From the NCBI RefSeq assembly GCF_014297445.1, contig NZ_JACORU010000006.1:186001-250000 (forward strand): 64,000 nt of DNA, written 5' to 3'. The notes under the pieces were generated by a model that worked only from the letters and a program-made list of their open reading frames with translations, was not told where the DNA came from and did no database searches. The stretch comes from Ramlibacter albus (lineage in GTDB: Bacteria > Pseudomonadota > Gammaproteobacteria > Burkholderiales > Burkholderiaceae_C). Of this stretch, positions 1 to 8,368 are shown piece by piece. Both the position numbers and the translations under genes were made by a program. Position 1 is the stretch's first letter. Every line of letters starts with the position of its first letter.

Positions 1-798
1 TCCCGACACGTCCATCAGGCAGAACATCACCGCCTTGCTCGTGGGCATCGGCTCGCGCACGCGGTTGCGGTAGCGCAGGTCGAAGGGGTCCAGGAAGGGC
101 ACGCGCTTGAGCCGTTCGCGCAGCAGCACGATGTCGGCCTCGAGCCGCGCGAGCTCCTCGCGCGTGTCGCCGCGCTTCTTCGCTTCCTCGAACTGCTCCT
201 CGGCGCGCTTGAGCTCGCTGCGCGCGTCGCCGCCCATCGCGATGCGGCGGGCCAGGCCGGTGCGCATGGACCGCACGATGTGCAGGCTGGTCGGGTTGCC
301 TTCGGAGATGAACCCCGCGCGGCGCGACTTCCACTCCGGGATGTCCGACAGCAGCTGCGTGCGGATCAGCCGCGGCAGCGCGAGGTCGTCGAAGAAGTAG
401 TTCATGAACTCTTCGCGCGAGATGCGGAAGGTGAAGTCGTCCTCGCCCTGCCCGTCCGGCGACGCGCTGCCGCTGCCGGAGCCACCGCCGCCGCCCTGCG
501 GCCGCTGGATCCTGTCGCCGCGGATGTATTCCTGGTTGCCCGGGTGCACCATCTCGCGGCTGCCGCCGGGCGCGTGGCCGAAGACCGGCTCGGTCACGTC
601 CCGCCTGGGCAGGTTGATGTCGGCGCCTTCCTCGATGTCGCGGATGCTGCGGTCGCCCACGGCCTTGCGCACCGCTTCCTTGATCTGGTCGCGGTAGCGG
701 CGCAGGAACCGCTCGCGGTTACCGATCGACTTGTTCTTGCCGGACAGGCGCCTGTCGATAACCTGGTGGAGCTGGGTACGCTCGGCAGTCACGGTCAC
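1..798 (-). CDS. yeaH: YeaH/YhbH family protein (DUF444), partial at left edge
   Basis: This is the N-terminal 266 codons of a YeaH/YhbH (UPF0229/DUF444) protein; the rest lies beyond base 1. The visible part has the Arg/Lys-rich start LHQVIDRRLSGKNKSIGNRE, a Gly/Ser linker (GGGGSGSGS), the conserved FRISREEFMNYFFDDLALPR and, just before the edge, VMFCLMDVSG, the start of the von Willebrand A-like domain. It starts at GTG 798 directly after the prkA stop (TGA 801-799), so the two are co-transcribed. In known genomes yeaH sits between prkA/yeaG and a spoVR-like gene, so spoVR probably lies to the left. The molecular role is not settled; it is linked to the stress and starvation response together with PrkA. 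Confidence 0.9.
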   Translation of the reverse strand, partial: MTVTAERTQLHQVIDRRLSGKNKSIGNRERFLRRYRDQIKEAVRKAVGDRSIRDIEEGADINLPRRDVTEPVFGHAPGGSREMVHPGNQEYIRGDRIQRPQGGGGGSGSGSASPDGQGEDDFTFRISREEFMNYFFDDLALPRLIRTQLLSDIPEWKSRRAGFISEGNPTSLHIVRSMRTGLARRIAMGGDARSELKRAEEQFEEAKKRGDTREELARLEADIVLLRERLKRVPFLDPFDLRYRNRVREPMPTSKAVMFCLMDVSG

Positions 799-2721
799 TC
801 ACGAGCTCTTGCGCACGCGCAGATACCACTCGCACAGCAGGCGCACCTGCCGCTTCGTGTAGCCCTTCTCCTCCATGCGGTGCACGAAGTCCTCGTGCTT
901 CTTCGCCTCGTCGGCCGAAGCCTTGGCGTTGAAGCTGATGACGGGCAGCAGCTCCTCGGTGTTGGAGAACATCTTCTTCTCGATCACCGTGCGCAGCTTC
1001 TCGTAGCTGGTCCACACCGGGTTCTTGCCCGCGTTGTTGGCGCGCGCCCGCAGCACGAAGTTGACGATCTCGTTGCGGAAGTCCTTCGGGTTGGACAGGC
1101 CGGCCGGCTTCTCGATCTTCTCGAGCTCGGAGTTCAGCGCCGCGCGGTCGAAGATCTCGCCCGTGTCGGTGTCGCGGAACTCCTGGTCCTGGATCCAGAA
1201 GTCGGCATACGTGACGTAGCGGTCGAAGATGTTCTGGCCGTACTCGGAGTAAGACTCCAGGTACGCCGTCTGGATCTCCTTGCCGATGAACTCGGCATAG
1301 CGGGCCGCCAGGTGCTCCTTGATGTAGGTGAGGTACTTCTGCTCGGTCTCGGGCGGGAACTGCTCGCGCTCGATCTGCTGCTCCAGCACGTACATCAGGT
1401 GCACCGGGTTGGCCGCAACCTCGTTGCTGTCGAAGTTGAACACCTTGGAGATGATCTTGAAGGCGAAGCGCGTGCTGATGCCCGTCATGCCCTCGTCGAC
1501 GCCGGCGTAGTCGCGGTACTCCTGGTAGCTCTTGGCCTTGGGGTCCGTGTCCTTGAGGTTCTCGCCGTCGTAGATCTGCATCTTGCTGAAGATGCTGCTG
1601 TTCTCGGGCTCCTTCAGGCGCGTGAGCACGGAGAACTGGGCCATCATCTTGAGCGTGCCGGGGGCGCACACCGCGTCCTTGAGGGACGAGTTCTGCACCA
1701 GCTTCTCGTAGATCTTGATCTCCTCGGTGACGCGCAGGCAGTACGGCACCTTCACCACGTAGATGCGGTCGAGGAAGGCCTCGTTGTTCTTGTTGTTCTT
1801 GAACGCCTTCCACTCGCTCTCGTTGGAGTGGGCCATCACGATGCCGTCGAAGGGAATGGCGCCGAAGCCCTCGGTGCCCTTGAAGTTGCCTTCCTGCGTG
1901 GCCGTCAGCAGCGGGTGCAGCACCTTGATGGGCGCCTTGAACATCTCGACGAATTCCAGCAGGCCCTGGTTGGCCAGGCACAGGCCGCCGGAGTAGCTGT
2001 AGGCGTCCGGGTCGTCCTGCGCGAAGCTCTCGAGCTTGCGGATGTCGACCTTGCCCACCAGCGAGCTGATGTCCTGGTTGTTCTCGTCGCCCGGCTCCGT
2101 CTTGGAGATGGCGCACTGCTTGAGGATGGAGGGGTAGCGCTTGACGACCTTGAACTTGCGCACGTCGCCGCCGAATTCCTCGAGCCGCTTGACGGCCCAG
2201 GGCGACATGATCTTCTGCGTGTAGCGGCGCGCGATGCCGTACTGCTGCTCCAGCAGCGGCGCGTCCTCGTCGTTGTTGAACAGCCCCAGCGGCGACTCGT
2301 TGACGGGCGAGCCCTTGATGGCGTAGAACGGCACCTGTTCCATCAGCTGCTTCAGGCGCTCCGCGATGGACGACTTGCCGCCGCCCACGGGGCCCAGCAG
2401 GTAGAGGATCTGCTTCTTTTCTTCCAGGCCCTGCGCCGCGTGGCGGAAGCAGGCGACGACCTGCTCGATGGGCTCCTCGAGGCCGTAGAAATCCTTGAAC
2501 GCCGGGTAGACGCGGATGACCTTGTTGCCGAAGATGCGCGACAGCCGCGAATCATGGCGCGTGTCGATCATCTCGGGCTCGCCGATCGCGGCGAGCATGC
2601 GCTCCGCGGCGGTGGCATAGGCCAGGGGATCGCGCTTGCAGAGTTCGAGATACTCCTCCAGCGTCAATTCCTCTTCACGCGTCTTTTCGTAGCGTGCCAG
2701 GAAATTGCGGACGACGTCCAT
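799..2721 (-). CDS. prkA: PrkA-type serine protein kinase (YeaG)
   Basis: 640-residue PrkA/YeaG kinase, the usual length of the family. It has an AAA+-like N-terminal module with the Walker A loop GPVGGGKSS at residues 110-118, and a C-terminal kinase-like domain rich in aromatic residues (SYSEYGQNIFDRYVTYADFW). PrkA acts in the cytoplasm in nutrient-starvation and stationary-phase physiology in enterobacteria and in sporulation in Bacillus. The start at 2721 is fixed by a strong GAAGGAGG ribosome site 4-5 bases upstream; the frame stays open further upstream but nothing there looks like PrkA. yeaH follows without a gap. Upstream lie repeated CTGTAGG elements that may bind a regulator. Confidence 0.96.
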   Translation of the reverse strand: MDVVRNFLARYEKTREEELTLEEYLELCKRDPLAYATAAERMLAAIGEPEMIDTRHDSRLSRIFGNKVIRVYPAFKDFYGLEEPIEQVVACFRHAAQGLEEKKQILYLLGPVGGGKSSIAERLKQLMEQVPFYAIKGSPVNESPLGLFNNDEDAPLLEQQYGIARRYTQKIMSPWAVKRLEEFGGDVRKFKVVKRYPSILKQCAISKTEPGDENNQDISSLVGKVDIRKLESFAQDDPDAYSYSGGLCLANQGLLEFVEMFKAPIKVLHPLLTATQEGNFKGTEGFGAIPFDGIVMAHSNESEWKAFKNNKNNEAFLDRIYVVKVPYCLRVTEEIKIYEKLVQNSSLKDAVCAPGTLKMMAQFSVLTRLKEPENSSIFSKMQIYDGENLKDTDPKAKSYQEYRDYAGVDEGMTGISTRFAFKIISKVFNFDSNEVAANPVHLMYVLEQQIEREQFPPETEQKYLTYIKEHLAARYAEFIGKEIQTAYLESYSEYGQNIFDRYVTYADFWIQDQEFRDTDTGEIFDRAALNSELEKIEKPAGLSNPKDFRNEIVNFVLRARANNAGKNPVWTSYEKLRTVIEKKMFSNTEELLPVISFNAKASADEAKKHEDFVHRMEEKGYTKRQVRLLCEWYLRVRKSS

Positions 2722-2797
2722 GAAACCTCCTTCGACTCGTTCAACGGTTTGGTGCCGAACCAATGTACCGCAGCCCCGCGAATGCCATCCTTTCGCC

Positions 2798-2841
2798 CTG
2801 TAGGTGAAGTTCAGCGTTCGCTGTAGGCCACTGTAGGTGAA
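2798..2841. repeat. CTGTAGG direct repeats upstream of prkA
   Basis: CTGTAGGTGAA occurs at 2798-2808 and again at 2831-2841, exactly 33 bases apart (about three helical turns), with a shorter CTGTAGG at 2821-2827, ten bases before the second copy. They lie 77-120 bases upstream of the prkA start. Such phasing is typical of activator or repressor sites, but no protein can be named from the sequence. Confidence 0.45.
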
Positions 2842-3003
2842 CGGTAGATAAAAACAAGGGGGCGTCGTTCCTCGGTGAAAGCCCTGAGACGTTTGGCATG
2901 TGCCCCGAAAGAATTCACGCTTAGGGGGTTGGCTCAAGGCCCCTAGGGATTTGCCGAAGATGAGCACACGAAGCGTGCGGGGCGGCAGAGAATCCGGCGC
3001 GCA

Positions 3004-4131
3004 ATGAAGAACGATCCCAAGGCGTGGCAGGCCGGCCTGGAGCTCGTGTTCCGTCACGCGGCGACGGGCGTGGCCTTCGTCGCGCCGGATGGCCGCATCC
3101 TGCGCGCCAACGGTGCGCTTTGCGACATGATCGGTTACAGCGAGACCGAGTTGCTTGACATGACCGTTGCTCGGATGCTGCACGACGACGAGGTGCAGGC
3201 CGACGAAGCGAGCCGCGCGACCCTGCTGGCCGGTGCGCAGGGGCCCGAGCGCCGTGAAGTGCGCATGCGCCACAAGCGGGGCCGCTCGGTATGGGCACAG
3301 GTCACGCGCGTGCTGGCCCGCGGCCCGCAGGGCGAGCCCGCGTTCTTCGTCGACGAGGTGCAGGACCTCACCGAGCGCCGGCGTGCCGAAAAGGAGATCG
3401 TGCTGCTGAACAACCTGCTGGAGCAGCGCATCCGCCGCCGCACGCGCGAGCTGGAGGAGAGCAACGAGGACTTGCGCGAGTTCGCCTACTCCATTGCCCA
3501 CGACCTGCGTGGCCCGCTGGGTTCCATCGACGGCTTCAGTGCGCGGCTGCAGGAGCTGCTGGGCGACCGGCTGGGCGAGCGCGAGTCGCACTACCTGCGC
3601 CGCGTGCGCGCCGGCGTGCAGACCATGGCCGAACTCACCGATGGCCTGCTCGCGCTGGCCGACATCTCACGCGCCGAGCTGGCGCGCAGCAGCGTGGACC
3701 TGTCGGCGCTGGCTTCGGGCATCCTGGAGCGGCTGCGCGAGCAGCATCCGGAGCGCGCCGTACGTGTGGACGTGTCGCCTACGCCACCTGCGGTGGGCGA
3801 CCCGCGGCTGCTGGGCAACGTGATGGAGAACCTGGTCGGCAATGCGTGGAAGTTCAGTGCGCGCAATCCTTCCGCCTGCATCTCGTTCGGCAGCGAGGTT
3901 GGCGACGATGGCCTGCGCTACTTCGTGCGCGACAACGGGGCGGGGTTCGATGCCGAGCATGCGGGCAAGCTGTTCACGCCCTTCCAGCGGCTGCACTCCG
4001 TGGGAGAGTTCGCGGGGAACGGGATCGGGCTGGCCCTCGTGCGCAAGATCGTGGGGCGGCATGGGGGGCAGGTCTGGGCGCAGTCGCGGCCGGGCGAAGG
4101 CGCGACGTTCTGGTTCACGCTGGCGTCCTGA
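3004..4131 (+). CDS. PAS-domain sensor histidine kinase
   Basis: 375 residues, no membrane segment seen, so probably cytoplasmic. A PAS domain covers about residues 12-125 (FRHAATGVAFVAPDGRIL), a coiled coil about 128-158 joins it to the dimerisation domain with the phospho-acceptor His166 in SIAHDLRGPLG, and the ATPase domain carries NLVGNAWKFS (N box), DNGAGFD (G1) and GNGIGLALVRKIV (G2). The DLRGP form is typical of bacteriophytochrome-like and PAS kinases. No response regulator is next to it, so it is an orphan and its partner and signal are unknown. It runs divergently from prkA and converges on tctA. Confidence 0.9.
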   Translation: MKNDPKAWQAGLELVFRHAATGVAFVAPDGRILRANGALCDMIGYSETELLDMTVARMLHDDEVQADEASRATLLAGAQGPERREVRMRHKRGRSVWAQVTRVLARGPQGEPAFFVDEVQDLTERRRAEKEIVLLNNLLEQRIRRRTRELEESNEDLREFAYSIAHDLRGPLGSIDGFSARLQELLGDRLGERESHYLRRVRAGVQTMAELTDGLLALADISRAELARSSVDLSALASGILERLREQHPERAVRVDVSPTPPAVGDPRLLGNVMENLVGNAWKFSARNPSACISFGSEVGDDGLRYFVRDNGAGFDAEHAGKLFTPFQRLHSVGEFAGNGIGLALVRKIVGRHGGQVWAQSRPGEGATFWFTLAS

Positions 4132-4139
4132 AAGGCAAA

Positions 4140-4158
4140 GGGCGCCACGCGGGCGCCC
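4140..4158. terminator. Hairpin between convergent histidine kinase and tctA
   Basis: A perfect 7-bp stem GGGCGCC/GGCGCCC with a 5-base loop lies nine bases after the histidine kinase stop and 22 bases from the tctA stop. The plus-strand tail is only TCTTC, so it is a weak intrinsic terminator at best; it may serve both converging transcripts. Confidence 0.45.
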
Positions 4159-4179
4159 TCTTCGTGCAGCAGCAGCCCG

Positions 4180-5691
4180 TCAGTCTTCGACGAACGCCTC
4201 TTCCCGGCGCGCCTTGATGGAAGGCAGTGCAACCACCACCACCATCGCCAAAGCCATCGCGAGCAGCGTGGCCGACAGCGGCCGGGTCACGAGCACCGAC
4301 CAGTCGCCACGCGACAGCAGCAGCGCCCGCCGCAGGTTCTCCTCCATCATCGGCCCCAGGATGAAGCCGAGCAGCAGCGGCGCGGGCTCGCACCCGAGCT
4401 TGGTGAACACGTACCCGACGAAGCCGAAGATACCCACCAGCCAGATGTCGAACGTGTTGTTGTTGGTGGAGTACACGCCGATCGCGCAGAACAGCACGAT
4501 GGCGGGGAACAACCAGCGGTAGGGCACGGTGAGCAGCTTGATCCACATGCCGATCAGGGGCAGGTTCAGGATCACCAGCATCAGGTTGCCGATCCACATC
4601 GAGGCGATCAGGCCCCAGAACAGCTGCGGGTTGCTGGTCATCACCTGCGGGCCCGGCTGGATGTTGTGGATGGTCATGGCGCCCACCATCAGCGCCATCA
4701 CGGCGTTGGGCGGGATGCCCAGCGTCAGCAGCGGGATGAAGGAGGTCTGCGCACCGGCGTTGTTGGCCGACTCGGGCGCGGCCACGCCGCGGATGTTGCC
4801 CTTGCCGAACGGCACTTCGCCCGGCCGGCCCTTCATCTTCTTCTCGAGCGTGTACGAAGCGAACGAAGCGAGCAGCGCGCCGCCACCGGGCAGGATGCCG
4901 AGGATCGAGCCCAGTGCCGTGCCGCGCAGCACCGCGGGCGTCATGGCGATGAAGTCGTCCTTGGTCGGGAACAGGCCCTGCACCTTGGCCGTGAACACCT
5001 CGCGGTGCTCGGACGGCACCGACAGGTTGGAGATGATCTCGCCGTAACCGAACACGCCCATCGCGATCACGACGAAGCCGATGCCGTCCGTGAGCTCGGG
5101 GATGTCGAACGAGAAGCGCGCGACGCCGGAGTTCACGTCGGTGCCCACAAGGCCCAGCAGCAGGCCCAGCACGATCATCGCGATCGCCTTGATCAGCGAG
5201 CCCGAAGCCAGCACCACCGCGCCGATCAGGCCCAGGATCATCAGCGAGAAGTACTCGGCGGGGCCGAACTTGAACGCCACTTCCGTCAGCGGCGCCGCGA
5301 AGGCGGCCAGGATCAGCGTGCCGACACAGCCCGCGAAGAACGAGCCCAGGCCCGCTGCCGCGAGCGCCGGCCCCGCGCGCCCCTGGCGCGCCATCTGGTA
5401 GCCGTCGATACAGGTCACCACCGACGACGACTCACCCGGCAGGTTGACCAGGATGGCGGTCGTGGAGCCGCCATACTGCGCGCCATAGTAGATGCCGGCC
5501 AGCATGATCAGCGCCGACACGGGCGGCAGCGCGTAGGTGGCCGGCAGCAGCATCGCGATGGTGGCCACCGGGCCGATGCCGGGCAGCACGCCGATGAGCG
5601 TGCCCAGGATGCAGCCGATGAAGGCGTACAGCAGGTTGATCGGCGTGAAGGCCACGCCGAAGCCGGTCGCCAGGTTTGCAATGAGGTCCAT
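4180..5691 (-). CDS. tctA: Tripartite tricarboxylate transporter, large permease TctA
   Basis: 503-residue integral membrane protein of the TctA family, with around a dozen hydrophobic segments and the family signature near the N-terminus (LLYAFIGCILGTLIGVLPG, residues 21-39). In the TTT system TctA is the large channel subunit that uses an ion gradient to import carboxylates delivered by a periplasmic TctC/Bug protein. tctB is ten bases upstream on the same strand. No tctC gene adjoins this pair, although Bug proteins occur 7-10 kb away in this window. Confidence 0.96.
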   Translation of the reverse strand: MDLIANLATGFGVAFTPINLLYAFIGCILGTLIGVLPGIGPVATIAMLLPATYALPPVSALIMLAGIYYGAQYGGSTTAILVNLPGESSSVVTCIDGYQMARQGRAGPALAAAGLGSFFAGCVGTLILAAFAAPLTEVAFKFGPAEYFSLMILGLIGAVVLASGSLIKAIAMIVLGLLLGLVGTDVNSGVARFSFDIPELTDGIGFVVIAMGVFGYGEIISNLSVPSEHREVFTAKVQGLFPTKDDFIAMTPAVLRGTALGSILGILPGGGALLASFASYTLEKKMKGRPGEVPFGKGNIRGVAAPESANNAGAQTSFIPLLTLGIPPNAVMALMVGAMTIHNIQPGPQVMTSNPQLFWGLIASMWIGNLMLVILNLPLIGMWIKLLTVPYRWLFPAIVLFCAIGVYSTNNNTFDIWLVGIFGFVGYVFTKLGCEPAPLLLGFILGPMMEENLRRALLLSRGDWSVLVTRPLSATLLAMALAMVVVVALPSIKARREEAFVED

Positions 5692-5700
5692 GATGAATCC

Positions 5701-6189
5701 TTAACCGGCGATGAAGGACGGCCAGACGGGGAATTGCAGCTTCAGCAGCCACACGAAGGCCAGGTAGCTGCCCACCGCCAGGATGCCGGAGAGCACCGCG
5801 ATCTCCTTCCAGTTGAATTCGTCGCCCGCGAACGCGGAGATGAAGGTGAGCGCGATGATCGCGACGATCAGCCCCATCGCCGGGATGTGCAGCGCGGGCA
5901 CGCCGCCCAGCAGCACGCCGAACGCGAAGTTGGCCAGCAGGATGAACGCGAGCGGGCGCCAGGCCCACTTGCCGATCTTCTCGCCGTCCGGCGTCTCCAC
6001 CACGAGCGACTCGAACAGGATGCCGCCCCCGAGGAGCGTTAGCACGATGCCCAGCAGCAGGGGGAAGTACCCCGGCCCCATGCGCGCGCCCTCGCCGATG
6101 TTGTAGGTGGTGGACCCCCATGCGAACGCGACCCCGATGGTCATGAACATGAGGCCCGAGAAAAAGTCCTTCTGGCTCTTGATCTTCAT
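5701..6189 (-). CDS. tctB: Tripartite tricarboxylate transporter, small permease TctB
   Basis: Small membrane subunit (162 residues from the chosen ATG at 6189) with four hydrophobic segments, as expected for TctB. The start MKIKSQKDFFSGLMF at 6189 is preferred because it matches the usual TctB N-terminus; an in-frame ATG at 6222 would add eleven residues but has no ribosome site. It pairs with tctA downstream. Transcription diverges from the tctDE-like genes across a gap of about 97 bases, the expected place for TctD-type control. Confidence 0.9.
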   Translation of the reverse strand: MKIKSQKDFFSGLMFMTIGVAFAWGSTTYNIGEGARMGPGYFPLLLGIVLTLLGGGILFESLVVETPDGEKIGKWAWRPLAFILLANFAFGVLLGGVPALHIPAMGLIVAIIALTFISAFAGDEFNWKEIAVLSGILAVGSYLAFVWLLKLQFPVWPSFIAG

Positions 6190-6286
6190 CTGGCGACTGT
6201 CGCCTCCAGGCACTGACCGCATGCTGACCCGGCCGGTTGGTGAAAGTGCGTAGACTCCAGCCCATCAAAGCGGCTAAACAGACGGC

Positions 6287-6976
6287 ATGCGAATCCTGCT
6301 GGTCGAAGACGACGTGGTGCTGCGCGGCGTGATCGTGCGCAGCCTCAAGGACGCCGGCCACCGTGTCGACGAGGCCGGCACGGTGGAAGACGCCGAGCAC
6401 CTGTGGCGTGTGCAGGCGTTCGACGTCGTGCTGCTGGACATCAACCTGCCGCACACCGCGCACCCGCGCAGCGGCCTGGGCAGCGGCCTCACGGTGCTGC
6501 GCAACGCCCGCGCCCGCGGCGACAAGACGCCCGTGATGGTGCTCACCGCGCGCAACCGCACCGACGAGCGCATCGCGGGCCTGAACGCCGGCGCCGACGA
6601 CTACCTGGGCAAGCCCTTCGACCTCGCCGAAGTGGAAGCGCGCCTGCGCGCGCTCGTGCGGCGCAGCCAGGGCACGCAGGACCAGGTGCAGCTGGCCGAC
6701 CTCGCGCTCGACCGCCAGGCGCGCCGCTTCACGCTCGCGGGCCAGCCGCTGGAGCTGCCCGCGCGCGAGTTCGAAGTGCTGTGGGAGCTGATGACGCCGG
6801 CCGGCCGCGTGGTCAGCAAGCGCGCGCTGGCCGCCAAGCTGTCGGACCTGGAGGACATGCTCGCCGACAACGCGCTGGAGGCGTTCATCTCGCGCCTGCG
6901 CAAGAAGCTCGCCGGCTCCGGCGTGCAGATCCGCACGCTGCGGGGCCTGGGCTACCTGCTGGAACCGGAAGGGTGA
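6287..6976 (+). CDS. tctD: TctD-type response regulator (OmpR/PhoB family)
   Basis: 229 residues: a receiver domain with acidic pocket Glu7-Asp8-Asp9, phosphorylation site Asp51 (VVLLDINLP) and GKPF Lys near 112, followed by a C-terminal winged helix of OmpR type. A short extra loop (HTAHPRSGLGSG) follows the phosphorylation site. Divergent from tctBA and overlapping the kinase gene by four bases (GTGA), it is the likely carboxylate-responsive regulator of tctBA, as in Salmonella TctD. The specific inducer cannot be read from the sequence. Confidence 0.9.
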   Translation: MRILLVEDDVVLRGVIVRSLKDAGHRVDEAGTVEDAEHLWRVQAFDVVLLDINLPHTAHPRSGLGSGLTVLRNARARGDKTPVMVLTARNRTDERIAGLNAGADDYLGKPFDLAEVEARLRALVRRSQGTQDQVQLADLALDRQARRFTLAGQPLELPAREFEVLWELMTPAGRVVSKRALAAKLSDLEDMLADNALEAFISRLRKKLAGSGVQIRTLRGLGYLLEPEG

Positions 6977-8361
6977 CGCCGGGCCGCACCCCCGCGCTCG
7001 CAACGCGCGTCGTGCGGGACGTGCTGCTGCCGCTGGCCTTCACGTGGCTGGCCGGCACGGCGATCGCCTTCGCCGTGGCCTACTTCTTCACGCAGCGCGC
7101 GTTCGACCGTTCGCTGCTCGACGACGCGTACCTGCTGGCCACCAACGTGCGCGTGGACGGCGCCAAGCTGCAGCTGGGCCTGACGCCGCGCGAGCTGACG
7201 ACCGTGCTGTACGACCAGGCCGAGACCAACTTCTTCGCGGTGCATTCGTCCGACGGCGACTTCATCGCGGGCAACCCCATGCTCAAGTCCGCGCCGGTGG
7301 GTACGTCGCCCGGCTACCGCTTCGAGGACGTGGAGCTGGAGGGCCGCAGCCTGCGCGTCGTGACCCTGCGCCGCGACGACCCCATCGGCTTCGAAGTGAC
7401 CGTGGGGCAGACCACCAACGCGCGCACGGTTCTCGTGCTGCAGCTGCTGCTGTATTCGGTGCCGCCGCAGGCCGCGCTGCTGGGCCTGCTGGCGTGGTGG
7501 CTCACGCGCGCGATCCGCCGCGACATGCAGCCGCTGGCCGAGCTCGAATCGGCTGTCGAGGGCCGTGACGCGAACGACCTCGCGCCCGTCAACGTGCACC
7601 CCACCACGCGCGAGGTGGACCAGCTGGCCACCGCGATCAACTCCCTGCTGGTGCGGCTGGAGCACAGCGTGCGTGCGCAGCGCGAGTTCTCCGGGAACGT
7701 GGCGCACGAGCTGCGCACGCCGCTGGCCGGCATCCGCGCGCTCGCGGCGTACGGCCTGGCGCAGAAGGACCCGGCGGCGTGGCACGAGCAGCTGCAGGCG
7801 ATCGCCAGCAGCGAGGAGCGCGCGAGCCGGCTCGTGGACAAGCTGCTCGCGCTGTCGCTCGCGCATGAAGCCGAGGCGCGCCTGAAGCTCGGGCCGGTGG
7901 CGCTGGACGAGCTGGTGCGCGACACGGTGCTGCGCTACCTGCCCCGCGCCGACGCGGCGGGCGTGGACCTGGGCGCGGTCGGCATCGATGCGCACGTGCG
8001 CGTGCTGGGCGACCCGACGCTCATCGAAGGCATCCTCAACAACTTGCTGGACAACGCGCTGCGTTATGGCGTCGACCCCGGCGTGGCCGCGCCTGCGATC
8101 ACCGTCGCCGTGCGGCGCGACGTCGATGCGACGCTGCTGTCCGTGGAAGACAACGGCCCGGGACTGCCCGGCGAGCAGCAGGCCCACCTGATCGAACGTG
8201 GCGTGCAGGGCGACACCGGCCACCTGCTGGGTGTGGGCGCCGGCCTCGGGCTGGCCCTCGTCGCGCAGTACGCGCAGCTGCTGCAGGCGACGATGACGCT
8301 GGGCAGCGGGCCGCAGGGGCGCGGCTGGTCGTGCACAATCCGGCTGCGCAACGCCGACTGA
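6973..8361 (+). CDS. tctE: TctE-type sensor histidine kinase
   Basis: 462 residues from GTG 6973, which overlaps the tctD stop by four bases. It has a first membrane helix (about 14-35), a periplasmic sensor region of about 120 residues, a second helix, a HAMP-like linker, the dimerisation His245 in GNVAHELRTPLAG and an ATPase domain with NLLDNALRYG, VEDNGPGLP and GAGLGLALVAQY. It is an inner-membrane sensor that presumably detects the carboxylate carried by TctAB and phosphorylates TctD. It converges on the SIS gene with a gap of only seven bases. Confidence 0.9.
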   Translation: MTPGRTPALATRVVRDVLLPLAFTWLAGTAIAFAVAYFFTQRAFDRSLLDDAYLLATNVRVDGAKLQLGLTPRELTTVLYDQAETNFFAVHSSDGDFIAGNPMLKSAPVGTSPGYRFEDVELEGRSLRVVTLRRDDPIGFEVTVGQTTNARTVLVLQLLLYSVPPQAALLGLLAWWLTRAIRRDMQPLAELESAVEGRDANDLAPVNVHPTTREVDQLATAINSLLVRLEHSVRAQREFSGNVAHELRTPLAGIRALAAYGLAQKDPAAWHEQLQAIASSEERASRLVDKLLALSLAHEAEARLKLGPVALDELVRDTVLRYLPRADAAGVDLGAVGIDAHVRVLGDPTLIEGILNNLLDNALRYGVDPGVAAPAITVAVRRDVDATLLSVEDNGPGLPGEQQAHLIERGVQGDTGHLLGVGAGLGLALVAQYAQLLQATMTLGSGPQGRGWSCTIRLRNAD

Positions 8362-8368
8362 ATGCGAA

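Noticed and set aside
2722..2800. Possible sigma-54 promoter (GG-N10-GC spacing) before prkA
   Set aside because: The spacing occurs, but the flanks do not match TGGCAC/TTGC; in such GC-rich DNA this is expected by chance.
280..2826. 848-codon plus-strand open frame opposite prkA/yeaH
   Set aside because: High-GC shadow of prkA; its product is Leu/Val/Ala/Arg/His-rich with no domain, and prkA on the other strand is unmistakable.
2722..3591. Upstream extension of the prkA frame
   Set aside because: It covers the histidine kinase start region and has no PrkA similarity; the strong ribosome site at 2721 fixes the start.
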